DNA of 6,397 nt from Nitrospinota bacterium (GCA_022567815.1 JADFGI010000185.1:1-6397); one strand, 5' to 3'. Counted from the first letter of the stretch, positions 1-6,272 are shown. The notes: generated by a model from the sequence alone, not told the origin. Numbers and translations are program-made.

Positions 1-330
1 GCGGCGGAAGAGATTCTTGGCAAACTCGTTGAGCACAAAGGTGGAACCAACATGTTTGAGAGAATACGCCAAGCTCCTGAAGCTAAAAAGGAGTTTGGAC
101 ACCCCGTGTCCACAAAGAAATTGTCTGATCTGGTGAACCAGAGTCGAAATAGGCTGAAGCATGCAAATGATCCTATGGAGGACCACTTCGACTACAACGA
201 AAACGACGCCATCGTGATGCTATTTCGGGCCTTGGTGAACTATCAACTCGTTACCGGAGGGCTTACTGAGCAGATGGATAAGGCGCTAGACGTACTGAGA
301 AAGGATCACCAAGATTGGTTCCCTGGTTGA
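1..330 (+). CDS. Partial small helical protein with RNxxxH (HEPN-like) motif
   Basis: The reading frame is open from the first base to TGA at 328-330, so 109 residues are visible and the true start probably lies upstream. An ATG at 52 exists but has no clear ribosome site, and the residues before it (beginning AAEEILGKLVEHKGG) look like genuine helical protein. The piece appears wholly alpha-helical and soluble, with no membrane segment. Visible residues 49-54 read RNRLKH, which fits the R-x4-H pattern of HEPN-type RNases. The stretch around it (about 45-75: LVNQSRNRLKHAND, then an acidic DYNENDA helix) resembles, from memory, a family of roughly 200-residue uncharacterised proteins carrying a FFKHADRD-like motif. 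A HEPN fold is inference from a short motif, and the N-terminal half is missing. It converges on the SIR2-TPR gene and is probably a separate transcription unit. Coding is fairly certain; function is unknown. Confidence 0.7.
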   Translation, partial: AAEEILGKLVEHKGGTNMFERIRQAPEAKKEFGHPVSTKKLSDLVNQSRNRLKHANDPMEDHFDYNENDAIVMLFRALVNYQLVTGGLTEQMDKALDVLRKDHQDWFPG

Positions 331-451
331 ACATAACAAGTTTTCTGGGCTTGGTTTTACTCAAAATTCCCTATTTATCAGTGTTATCCCCTTCTTTACG
401 AAAACCCTCGCCCAACCTTCCGATTTTCTCGGGAAGTCCGCCCTTACTAAA
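331..451. other. Convergent intergenic gap, nothing recognised
   Basis: These 121 bp separate the 3' ends of the left-edge gene and the SIR2-TPR gene, where transcripts from both sides should end. The only hairpin seen is small (418-434, a 6-bp stem with one wobble and a TTTTC loop), and neither flank has a T-tract, so no intrinsic terminator can be called. No small ORF stands out. Confidence 0.5.
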
Positions 452-3376
452 TCAGGCCTTGGAGGCCAAATTCTCTTCCTTCTTTTGAGGCTTCATCACT
501 TTGGTCATTTGATCCATGACCAGGGTTTTAAACCATCGGGATTCACGGACGTTGTCAAAATCGGGCTCGTGCATCCAGATATCCTGATGCGGCAAAGTTC
601 CCAACGCTTTGGATTTTTCCAGCCACTCCTTGCATCCGGTTTCATTTGCAAGCAGTGCCAGCAGGCGGGCCAGCGCATAGGAGCCGCTTCCCGGTTGCAA
701 ATCTTCTCCCTTTTGCAGTTTTTTCTTGGCGTTGGCCAGGAAGGGATGCACGTTGATTCCCTTTTTGGTTTTGGCCTGTTCCATGAGCGCCACGCCCCAG
801 TTGATATAGGCCCGGCTCATGTCGGGATCCAACTCAACGGCGGCCTGAAAATTTTCTCCCGCCCGGCTGAATAAAGCATCCTTGTCCTTATCGTCTCCCT
901 TAATGGCATTTTGGGCCAATATCCATCCCAGGTTATTGTAGGTATCCGGGTTGGCCGGTTTGATTGTCAAAGAGGCCTGATATTTTTCCTCGGCCATTTT
1001 CAAAAGCCTGGCCGTGTCCGGGAAGTCTTTTCTTTGCGCCATCTGGAAAAGCACCGTTCCCCACTGACTCAACGCCTCCGCGTTTTGCGGTTCGACTTCA
1101 AGAGCGGCCCGGTATTTTTCCGCCGCATGATCCAAAAAGATGGTTTCCTTGCCTTTTTTGATGCGTGAAAGATTGAGGTGGACATTTCCCCAATCGGTCA
1201 GCGCCTGGGAATGTTTGGGTTGCAGGGTCAGCACTTCCTGGTATTTGGCCGCCGCCTGACTGTAAATAATTTCAGCTTCCGAAGGGTCGGTATTTTTTGC
1301 CAGAACAGACAAGGCGTTGCCCCAGGAATTCAAGGCGTCGCAATTTTTGGGTTCAATGGCCAGGGCCATTTTGTATTTTTCCACCGCCTGTTCCATGAAC
1401 CGCGACGCTTTTTCTCCTTTGTTTTTCATGCCCAAAGTGAACAATACGCATCCCCATCCATAAAGCGCCTCGGGCAATTTGCTGTTGAGGGCAAGGGCCG
1501 CTTCAAATTTTTCGATCGCCTGAGAGAAGAATGCATCCGCGTTATCCACATTCCACCTCGCGCCGCGCATCCAGAAAACCTTACCCAGGCTGGAGTGGGC
1601 TGAATAAAAATCAGGTTTAATTTTAAGAGCGGCAAAAAATTTTTCCTGCGCCTGCGCCAACAGGGCATCGCCCTCCTCGCGTTCCATATTTTCGGCCTGC
1701 TTCATCAGGATTTGTCCCCAGGAGACAAGCGCCTCATAATGGTTTGGCTGAAACTTGAGACCGCTCTGAAATTTTTCCATCGCCTTGGCGAACAGCTGAA
1801 CGGCGGACCCGCCCTTGACCCATCTGGCCTGACGCACCATGGCTTTTCCCAAACCGAACAGGGTTTCCGGCAAATCTTCCCGGATGGCGAGGGCCGATTG
1901 AAAATTTTGTACGGCCTGCGCAAACATGGGTTCGGCCATTTTGTCCTGCAGGAGAAGACCGCGCTTAAAACAGGCGACGCCCAGGGCATGCCAGGCTTTA
2001 TAAGCTTTGGGATCTAATTCCACCGCCGTGAGGAATTTCTCTCCCGCCTGGGAAAAAAGTTTTTCCGCCGATGCGCCGGTTGTTTGTTTTGCCAGCGTCA
2101 TGAGCACAGACCCTAATTGAAAAAACGCCGGCGATTTGTCGGGACAAATTTCGCAGGCGGCCTGGTATTTTTCCGCCGCCTGGCTCAGCAGTGAGGACGC
2201 GTCCTGTTTATTCTCCTGAGCGCTGAACTCCAACATGAGTTCGTCGCCTTTTATAACAGAGGCCCAATACACCAATTCACCCAATGCAGGAGACGGTGTC
2301 TGGTCATACTGTTTCCGGTAAGTGAGAACCCGGTCCGGCTGGCCCGCCAAAAGATAACGTTGCGCTGATAGAGTGGAACCGATTACATCCCGGCGTTCCT
2401 GGGAGGCGGCTGATTCATCCGATGCTCCAGAATTTTTCGACCGTTCAAACTGGCAAATGGAATTTTCCATCTCGTCGCTGAACGTCCGGGTAATGTCGAT
2501 GGTATCGTTTCGGTTTTGCCCCGGAATCGGGAAAGGCGATATGGATTGAACCAGGTGGTTCCAATGAGAGAACGGTTGGAAAACGAACTCGGGTGGGAAA
2601 ATCCCCAAAGCCTGCGTCAGCGTTACTAAAAAAGAATCGGCGTCGTACCCCTGGACATAAACCGCGCCCTTGTTCTTACTCAGCAGACCCTCTTGCACCT
2701 GTTGAGAGGGAGGCGCATCTTCATGACCTATCCAATAGAGCCCCTGTTCAAAATGGCCGGCCTTTTTTAAAAGCTCAAAAACCGGATCCTTGATTCCGCC
2801 AAATCCCACCACGATCCATAGATAATCCTTGAAATCATTTTCCTTGAATGAAGGGCCCAAGGATTGATACAGGGCATGGAATCCTTTTTCCGTAATAATA
2901 TCGACCGCCCCTGGGTATTGCCCATGAAGGTGAGTGATCGAGCCTTGCCATATTGAACTCCCTCCATTCAAATTTGCTGACGCGCCATCATAAACCGCAG
3001 GGAATTCGCCCACAAGGGCGCATGCCTTCCGGGTCAACGAATCGAAATTGGTGGTCATCACCCGATCGATGAAATTCTCTTTCATCAATTGAGCGATGGC
3101 GATATGCGCCCAGTTGATCCTTGTCTTTTGAAGGGTCTCCGAAAAAATTTGAGATCGTTCCTCCTGCGTCAACGCCGCGACGAGATGGTGATAGTCCTTG
3201 ACCTGAGTATTGGAAAAAACCTTCGGGAACCGGTCTTTAATCCGCTCCACCCAGCCAGCCGCGTCTGGAATCCCCGCAGGCACCGAGCACCCCGCTCCCG
3301 TTAAAAGGATACAACCCCGTCCCCTGGATTTAGCTTCCTTCAACCCATTGACGATGGTTTCTATCGGACTCGCCAT
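452..3376 (-). CDS. SIR2-like NADase-type domain fused to 44-residue TPR array
   Basis: This 974-residue soluble protein starts at ATG 3376, chosen because GGAGG lies 5 nt upstream; a GTG at 3388 would add only four residues and overlap that site. Residues 1 to about 265 form a SIR2-like domain: TGAGCS (26-31) then GIP (35-37) for NAD binding, TTNFD (108-112) with Asn110, HLHG (149-152) with His151, and VVGFGGIKDP (189-198). Sirtuin-type Cys-x2-Cys zinc pairs are absent, which argues against a deacylase and for the SIR2_2-type NAD-cleaving group; Asn and His at about these positions are catalytic in the anti-phage NADase ThsA. After a variable linker (about 266-390) come eleven TPR-like repeats (394-895), each with a W/L-G pair and a QAxEKFxxAL-type helix. 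The tail (about 900-955) holds WLEKS and EPDFDNVRESRWF, a cap often seen ending TPR arrays. It is probably cotranscribed with the upstream phosphatidyltransferase. A role as NAD-depleting defence or stress effector with a TPR sensor is inferred. Confidence 0.9.
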   Translation of the reverse strand: MASPIETIVNGLKEAKSRGRGCILLTGAGCSVPAGIPDAAGWVERIKDRFPKVFSNTQVKDYHHLVAALTQEERSQIFSETLQKTRINWAHIAIAQLMKENFIDRVMTTNFDSLTRKACALVGEFPAVYDGASANLNGGSSIWQGSITHLHGQYPGAVDIITEKGFHALYQSLGPSFKENDFKDYLWIVVGFGGIKDPVFELLKKAGHFEQGLYWIGHEDAPPSQQVQEGLLSKNKGAVYVQGYDADSFLVTLTQALGIFPPEFVFQPFSHWNHLVQSISPFPIPGQNRNDTIDITRTFSDEMENSICQFERSKNSGASDESAASQERRDVIGSTLSAQRYLLAGQPDRVLTYRKQYDQTPSPALGELVYWASVIKGDELMLEFSAQENKQDASSLLSQAAEKYQAACEICPDKSPAFFQLGSVLMTLAKQTTGASAEKLFSQAGEKFLTAVELDPKAYKAWHALGVACFKRGLLLQDKMAEPMFAQAVQNFQSALAIREDLPETLFGLGKAMVRQARWVKGGSAVQLFAKAMEKFQSGLKFQPNHYEALVSWGQILMKQAENMEREEGDALLAQAQEKFFAALKIKPDFYSAHSSLGKVFWMRGARWNVDNADAFFSQAIEKFEAALALNSKLPEALYGWGCVLFTLGMKNKGEKASRFMEQAVEKYKMALAIEPKNCDALNSWGNALSVLAKNTDPSEAEIIYSQAAAKYQEVLTLQPKHSQALTDWGNVHLNLSRIKKGKETIFLDHAAEKYRAALEVEPQNAEALSQWGTVLFQMAQRKDFPDTARLLKMAEEKYQASLTIKPANPDTYNNLGWILAQNAIKGDDKDKDALFSRAGENFQAAVELDPDMSRAYINWGVALMEQAKTKKGINVHPFLANAKKKLQKGEDLQPGSGSYALARLLALLANETGCKEWLEKSKALGTLPHQDIWMHEPDFDNVRESRWFKTLVMDQMTKVMKPQKKEENLASKA
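692..2197 (-). repeat. Eleven-unit degenerate repeat encoding TPR-like motifs, period 132 bp
   Basis: The conserved glycine of the W/L-G pair falls at residues 422, 466, 510, 554, 598, 642, 686, 730, 773, 817 and 861 of the SIR2-TPR protein. The step is 44 residues throughout except one of 43, that is 132 bp (once 129 bp) in DNA. Canonical TPR units are 34 residues; here the extra ten sit in the loop between the two helices, a variable charged segment such as AKNTDPSEAE. The copies differ at many positions, so this is an old protein-level repeat and not a recent DNA duplication. The same regularity produces long antisense open frames on the plus strand. Confidence 0.88.
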
Positions 3377-3381
3377 TTCAT

Positions 3382-3386
3382 CCTCC
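3382..3386 (-). promoter_or_regulatory. Ribosome binding site fixing the SIR2-TPR start
   Basis: On the minus strand the sequence reads GTGGAGGATGAAATG. GGAGG (3386 to 3382) is a strong Shine-Dalgarno core ending 5 nt before ATG 3376. Starting at GTG 3388 would place the start on top of this motif with no other purine-rich site upstream, so ATG 3376 is preferred. It is the only clear Shine-Dalgarno site among the minus-strand genes here. Confidence 0.8.
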
Positions 3387-3424
3387 ACAGGATTTTTTAG
3401 ATTACCGCCCAGGTTTCCCGTGCC

Positions 3425-4702
3425 TTAAGATGCGGTTTTAAACTTGTTATAAAGGAGATATCCGGCTAATGCGTTTGCCCCTACGGCGGTCAGGCCGATG
3501 AAGATATCCAAACTTCCGATCATGGCCATGATGAATAAAAAATAAGTGAAATCACGGTTGGCCAGTTGATCCACGAAATCTTTTTCGCGGTTTACAGACA
3601 ATTGGAAATGACTGCTCTGACTTTTACTGTTCACGATTTTCGGACTCAACAAAATGAAAGAAATCAGACTTCCCATAACAGCAAGACTGCCGAGCAGAAT
3701 AAACAAACTTTTGTTGGTGGAGCCGTACAACCCCATCCCAATAGCAAAAAAGACGGCGACGTGGACCAGGTTGTCACAAAAAATATCCAACCGTTTTCCA
3801 AAGTGCGATTCCATAAACTTGAGCCGTGCGATTTCGCCATCGCAACAATCGATGCAGGCGGAGAGTAGCAAAAGCCCCGCGCCTAAAATGCTCAACCCAT
3901 ATCCCCCGAACAGAAAACACCCTGCCGCCACCAATCCGACGGCCAGACTCACGATGGTTAGTTGATTGGGCGTAATAGGCGTTTTGATGATTTGACGCGT
4001 CAGTTGACGAGAGACATGGCGGGTGAAATATCGATCCATAAAACTGTCGTTGCTCAACCCACTGGTTTTGATGAGCCGGTCGCTCACAGTGTCAAAATCT
4101 TCCGGGTGGGCGAGGCGCCAATTCTCATCTGCCTCCGCAAACACGACCTTGAGAGCGCCATCCTGAGAAAATTCCGTTGGCGGACGGAGATCCTGGAAAT
4201 TAATTTTCCCCAGACAGGCCAACAGACCTTGATCCTCAATACGTTCGACAAGAGATTCCAGGTTTTCCGGGTCCATGGAAAGTACCCGGCTGGTTCCCTG
4301 GTTTTTTCCGGCGAGACCGGATTGGAGCGTTGCTTCAATCCCTGTTATGCTGTTGAGAACGGAGCCATCCAAAAATAGTGCGCCACTGTCTGCCTTAACG
4401 GATTCGACTAAATTTTCAGGCCCGGAAACACATTCCAGTTTCAACCGGACCCTCGAATCATTTCTAGCTCTCCGGCAAAGTTTTTCTATCGCAGGTGCAT
4501 TTTTACCTGCAAAAAGAATAAGACGCTTCACCCCCCCCTGTTGAATGCTGAGAATATTTCGCAAAAGAAATGGGACGCCGGCAATTTTATTCCAATACCA
4601 GTCCTCCGCCTTGCAGAAAGAAGGTGGATCGGATAGAACCAGTACTGCGAACAAATTTTTATTTTCAAGTACGGATTTCTGATGGCCGATCTTAAGAGAC
4701 AT
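3425..4702 (-). CDS. CDP-alcohol phosphatidyltransferase with degenerate nucleotidyltransferase-like N-terminus (paralogue 2)
   Basis: This 425-residue membrane protein should move a phosphoalcohol group from a CDP-activated donor to an acceptor alcohol in the inner membrane. Its catalytic motif is complete: Asp285, Asp288, Gly289, Ala292, Arg293, then Gly302, Asp306 and Asp310, with the family's exact spacing. TPNQLT (244-249) precedes the first helix, and about six hydrophobic segments follow (near 247-266, 268-287, 311-328, 333-353, 384-402, 403-418). Residues about 17-195 look like a nucleotidyltransferase fold (KIAGVPFLLRNI at 39-50, ALFLDG at 108-113, HPEDF at 199-203), but the GxGxRL loop is missing, so cytidylyltransferase activity is doubtful. 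This is the layout of bifunctional inositol-phosphate cytidylyltransferase/DIPP synthases. The substrate is unknown. ATG 4702 is the first start after an in-frame TAA, though no Shine-Dalgarno site is seen. The gene lies 151 bp after its paralogue and 48 bp before SIR2-TPR, and contains a G8 tract at codons 55-58. Confidence 0.9.
   Translation of the reverse strand: MSLKIGHQKSVLENKNLFAVLVLSDPPSFCKAEDWYWNKIAGVPFLLRNILSIQQGGVKRLILFAGKNAPAIEKLCRRARNDSRVRLKLECVSGPENLVESVKADSGALFLDGSVLNSITGIEATLQSGLAGKNQGTSRVLSMDPENLESLVERIEDQGLLACLGKINFQDLRPPTEFSQDGALKVVFAEADENWRLAHPEDFDTVSDRLIKTSGLSNDSFMDRYFTRHVSRQLTRQIIKTPITPNQLTIVSLAVGLVAAGCFLFGGYGLSILGAGLLLLSACIDCCDGEIARLKFMESHFGKRLDIFCDNLVHVAVFFAIGMGLYGSTNKSLFILLGSLAVMGSLISFILLSPKIVNSKSQSSHFQLSVNREKDFVDQLANRDFTYFLFIMAMIGSLDIFIGLTAVGANALAGYLLYNKFKTAS
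4531..4538 (-). repeat. G8 homopolymer inside coding sequence
   Basis: Eight consecutive G on the coding strand span the codons for Gln55-Gly-Gly-Val58 of paralogue 2, inside the nucleotidyltransferase-like domain. Gain or loss of one G would frameshift the protein well before its membrane domain. The frame is intact in this copy. Confidence 0.85.
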
Positions 4703-4772
4703 GAGGCAACATTTTTAAATAGAGTTATAATTTCCAAGAATAGCAAAAAAGACAAAAAAATCAATGCAGTAA

Positions 4773-4802
4773 AGCCGCTCCCCATCACTGCCGGACACGG
4801 CT
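4773..4802 (-). other. Weak stem-loop in the gap between the two phosphatidyltransferase genes
   Basis: AGCCG (4773-4777) pairs with CGGCT (4798-4802). The same right arm can instead pair with GCCG at 4790-4793 in a tighter 4-bp hairpin. In the direction of transcription, T-rich runs follow about 12 nt later (complement of the A-runs at 4745-4760). That is too far and too weak for a confident intrinsic terminator, though partial termination between the paralogues is possible. The rest of the 151-bp gap (4703-4853) is AT-rich near the start of paralogue 2, and no -35/-10 pair with good spacing was found. Confidence 0.2.
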
Positions 4803-4853
4803 GAAACCCAGTACTGGCTTGAAAATCAATGAATAGGTTTGAAAGAACGGCAA

Positions 4854-6140
4854 TTACAGGGGAGGGTTTGCGGCGGCTATGGGCATTTCATTTTTGCAGT
4901 TTTTTTTGCCGGAGGGAGAAATTCTTCTTTTTACAAAAAACAGGATCAGGGCAAACGCGTTGGAACCGATTCCGGCCAACCAGAGAAACCAATTGATGCG
5001 GCCAAAAACGGCGAAGATCAGGATAATATAAATAAAATTTCTGCTGGCTAAAACCTGGATGAGGCCGTACATCCAGGTGTCTTTAAAAAAACTGCCCTTG
5101 CCGCCTTTGGGAAAGTAAATAAGGATGAATATAGCCGTTCCTCCGAGCGCCAGGAGAGCAAAAGGCGTCAACGCGTAACTCAACCCCTGCGAACGCGCCG
5201 TACCAATCATCATTCCCGTGAATACGAAAACATTGATGATGTTGTCGCAACAGGTATCAAGAGTATCCCCAAAATCCGATTCCATGAATTTCAGCCGGGC
5301 CACATCACCGTCGCAACAATCCCAGATGGCGGTTCCAACCAGGAGAATGCCGCCGAAAAGCCCCCCCCAATAATTGCCCAGGGAGAACAACCACCCGGCA
5401 CCAAGGCCGATGAGCAGGCCCAAAAGCGTGACCTGGTTGGGCGTCAGGAAAGTTTTTACCAAGCGGGAAGAAATCGGCAGGGAAAAATGAGAATTGAACC
5501 ATTTGTCCATCAGTTGGGAATAGTGAAACTTGTGATTTTGAATCACCTCTCTTTCGGCCTGCCTTGCGGAAGGGGCATCCTCCACCGTTTTCAGAAGGAA
5601 AGATTCTCCTTCCATGCTCACCGGTTCGATGGGGCCGTCGAGGGTATCGCTCCTCAGAAAGTCGTCCAACCGTTTCCCGGAATGCGGAGGAAAAATGAAT
5701 ATCCTTGCCGGATCATCCTGGATGAATTTTAATCGGGCGATTTGCTGTTTGATTCCAATATCGGTCCACCAGGTTTTCCAGATGAAATCATCAATCAACT
5801 TCGCTGAAGTCACCAGGTTTCCATCCAACAACAGAAATCCGCGAGGGTCGTCAAACGCCTGATGCAGGTTTTCATCCCCATTCTGTATATATTGTTTTTG
5901 GTCCGACCAGGACAGTTGTCCTTTAAAGCGGACATCTTCATGAAGATCATTTTCGATCTCGGACCATTTTTCCTGCGGCAGATGCTTTGAGAGAACCACA
6001 AAGTTCTCTATTCCCGCGCGTTGGAGCGTCAGAAGCAACCGCTTAAATAAATTCAGGCCCGCAATATCCCGGTCCAACAAGATGGTGTAGCCGGAGGCAA
6101 GAGGGGCCAATAAAATAACAGCAAGCCGTATCGCGTTCAT
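4854..6140 (-). CDS. CDP-alcohol phosphatidyltransferase with degenerate nucleotidyltransferase-like N-terminus (paralogue 1)
   Basis: This 428-residue inner-membrane enzyme has the same plan as the next gene. The catalytic motif is intact: Asp274, Asp277, Gly278, Ala281, Arg282, Gly291, Asp295 and Asp299. The block CCDGDVARLKFMES (275-288) matches the other paralogue almost residue for residue. TPNQVT (233-238) opens the membrane domain, with about six helices (near 236-253, 256-274, 301-318, 322-342, 365-382, 384-402) and a basic, Lys-rich tail. Residues 5 to about 190 keep the outline of a nucleotidyltransferase (AVILLAP at 7-13, RAGIENFVVLS at 41-51, GFLLLDGNLV at 101-110), but the glycine-rich GxGxRL loop is replaced by LASGYTI, so this half is probably non-catalytic. 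The hydrophobic N-terminus is best read as a first beta strand and not a signal peptide. ATG 6140 is the first start after an in-frame TAA 18 nt upstream, without a clear Shine-Dalgarno site. Substrate unknown. Confidence 0.9.
   Translation of the reverse strand: MNAIRLAVILLAPLASGYTILLDRDIAGLNLFKRLLLTLQRAGIENFVVLSKHLPQEKWSEIENDLHEDVRFKGQLSWSDQKQYIQNGDENLHQAFDDPRGFLLLDGNLVTSAKLIDDFIWKTWWTDIGIKQQIARLKFIQDDPARIFIFPPHSGKRLDDFLRSDTLDGPIEPVSMEGESFLLKTVEDAPSARQAEREVIQNHKFHYSQLMDKWFNSHFSLPISSRLVKTFLTPNQVTLLGLLIGLGAGWLFSLGNYWGGLFGGILLVGTAIWDCCDGDVARLKFMESDFGDTLDTCCDNIINVFVFTGMMIGTARSQGLSYALTPFALLALGGTAIFILIYFPKGGKGSFFKDTWMYGLIQVLASRNFIYIILIFAVFGRINWFLWLAGIGSNAFALILFFVKRRISPSGKKNCKNEMPIAAANPPL
5361..5368 (-). 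repeat. G8 homopolymer inside coding sequence
   Basis: Eight G on the coding strand cover the codons for Trp258-Gly-Gly260 of paralogue 1, between the first two membrane helices and just before the catalytic motif. A slip of one base would remove the active site. The position does not correspond to that of the G8 tract in the other paralogue, so the two tracts arose separately. Confidence 0.85.
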
Positions 6141-6196
6141 TACTGGAAAGTATTATGGAGATCTCTAAAAATTAATATTTTCTGGCCTTTGCAATC

Positions 6197-6223
6197 GCCA
6201 GCCCCTTATCTTAAGGGGTTGGC
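6197..6223 (-). other. Strong 12-bp stem-loop in the leader of the phosphatidyltransferase genes
   Basis: GCCAGCCCCTTA (6197-6208) pairs with TAAGGGGTTGGC (6212-6223) over 12 bp, with one G-T wobble when read on the plus strand, closed by a 3-nt loop. It lies 49 bp past the stop of the TonB-like gene and 56 bp before the ATG of paralogue 1. No T-tract follows on the minus strand, so it is not a standard intrinsic terminator. It could instead stabilise the 3' end of the upstream transcript, attenuate transcription, or be a protein-binding inverted repeat. The arm 6197-6201 (GCCAG) can also pair with CTGGC at 6182-6186. Confidence 0.65.
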
Positions 6224-6250
6224 TCATAGTCCAGGTTGATTTTTTCGAGA

Positions 6251-6263
6251 CGCCCTTAAGGCG
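6251..6263 (-). other. Small stem-loop just after the TonB-like gene
   Basis: CGCC (6251-6254) pairs with GGCG (6260-6263) around a 5-nt CTTAA loop, with imperfect pairing extending outward (GAGA against CTTC). It begins about 10 nt after the TonB-like stop. It shares the heptamer CTTAAGG with the larger hairpin at 6197-6223. No T-tract follows on the minus strand, so termination is only a possibility. Confidence 0.3.
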
Positions 6264-6272
6264 CTTCAGGTT

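Noticed and set aside
418..434. Hairpin between the convergent genes as a bidirectional terminator
   Set aside because: The stem is 6 bp with a wobble and lacks a T-tract on either side.
452..1250. The SIR2-TPR protein as a classical sirtuin deacylase
   Set aside because: There are no Cys-x2-Cys zinc pairs and the GIPxFR motif is not continued; the domain fits the SIR2_2-type group better.
1426..1989. Minus-strand frames 1426-1668 and 1705-1989 inside the SIR2-TPR gene
   Set aside because: They are out-of-frame readings of the repeat units, with Arg/Pro/Cys/Trp-rich translations and no independent start signal.
485..2017. Long plus-strand open frames antisense to the SIR2-TPR gene (for example 485-874, 911-1168, 1178-1603, 1712-2017)
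   Set aside because: They recur with the 132-bp repeat period of the minus-strand gene and have low-complexity Phe/Gly/Arg-rich translations with no recognisable domain. They are shadows of the TPR array.
692..2197. The 132-bp periodicity as a CRISPR array or DNA tandem repeat
   Set aside because: The copies diverge strongly at nucleotide level, are in frame, and conserve TPR helix positions, so selection acts on the protein.
3566..4378. Plus-strand frames opposite paralogue 2 (3566-3868, 3654-3965, 3962-4378)
   Set aside because: They lie wholly antisense to a gene with an intact family motif, and show no domain and no ribosome site.
4839..5051. Plus-strand 70-residue frame starting in the inter-paralogue gap
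   Set aside because: It lies almost entirely antisense to the 3' end of paralogue 1, and its composition gives no family resemblance.
6089..6140. N-terminal signal peptide on paralogue 1
   Set aside because: The hydrophobic start (AVILLAPLAS) aligns with the first beta strand of the nucleotidyltransferase-like domain also seen in paralogue 2, where it begins at about residue 17.
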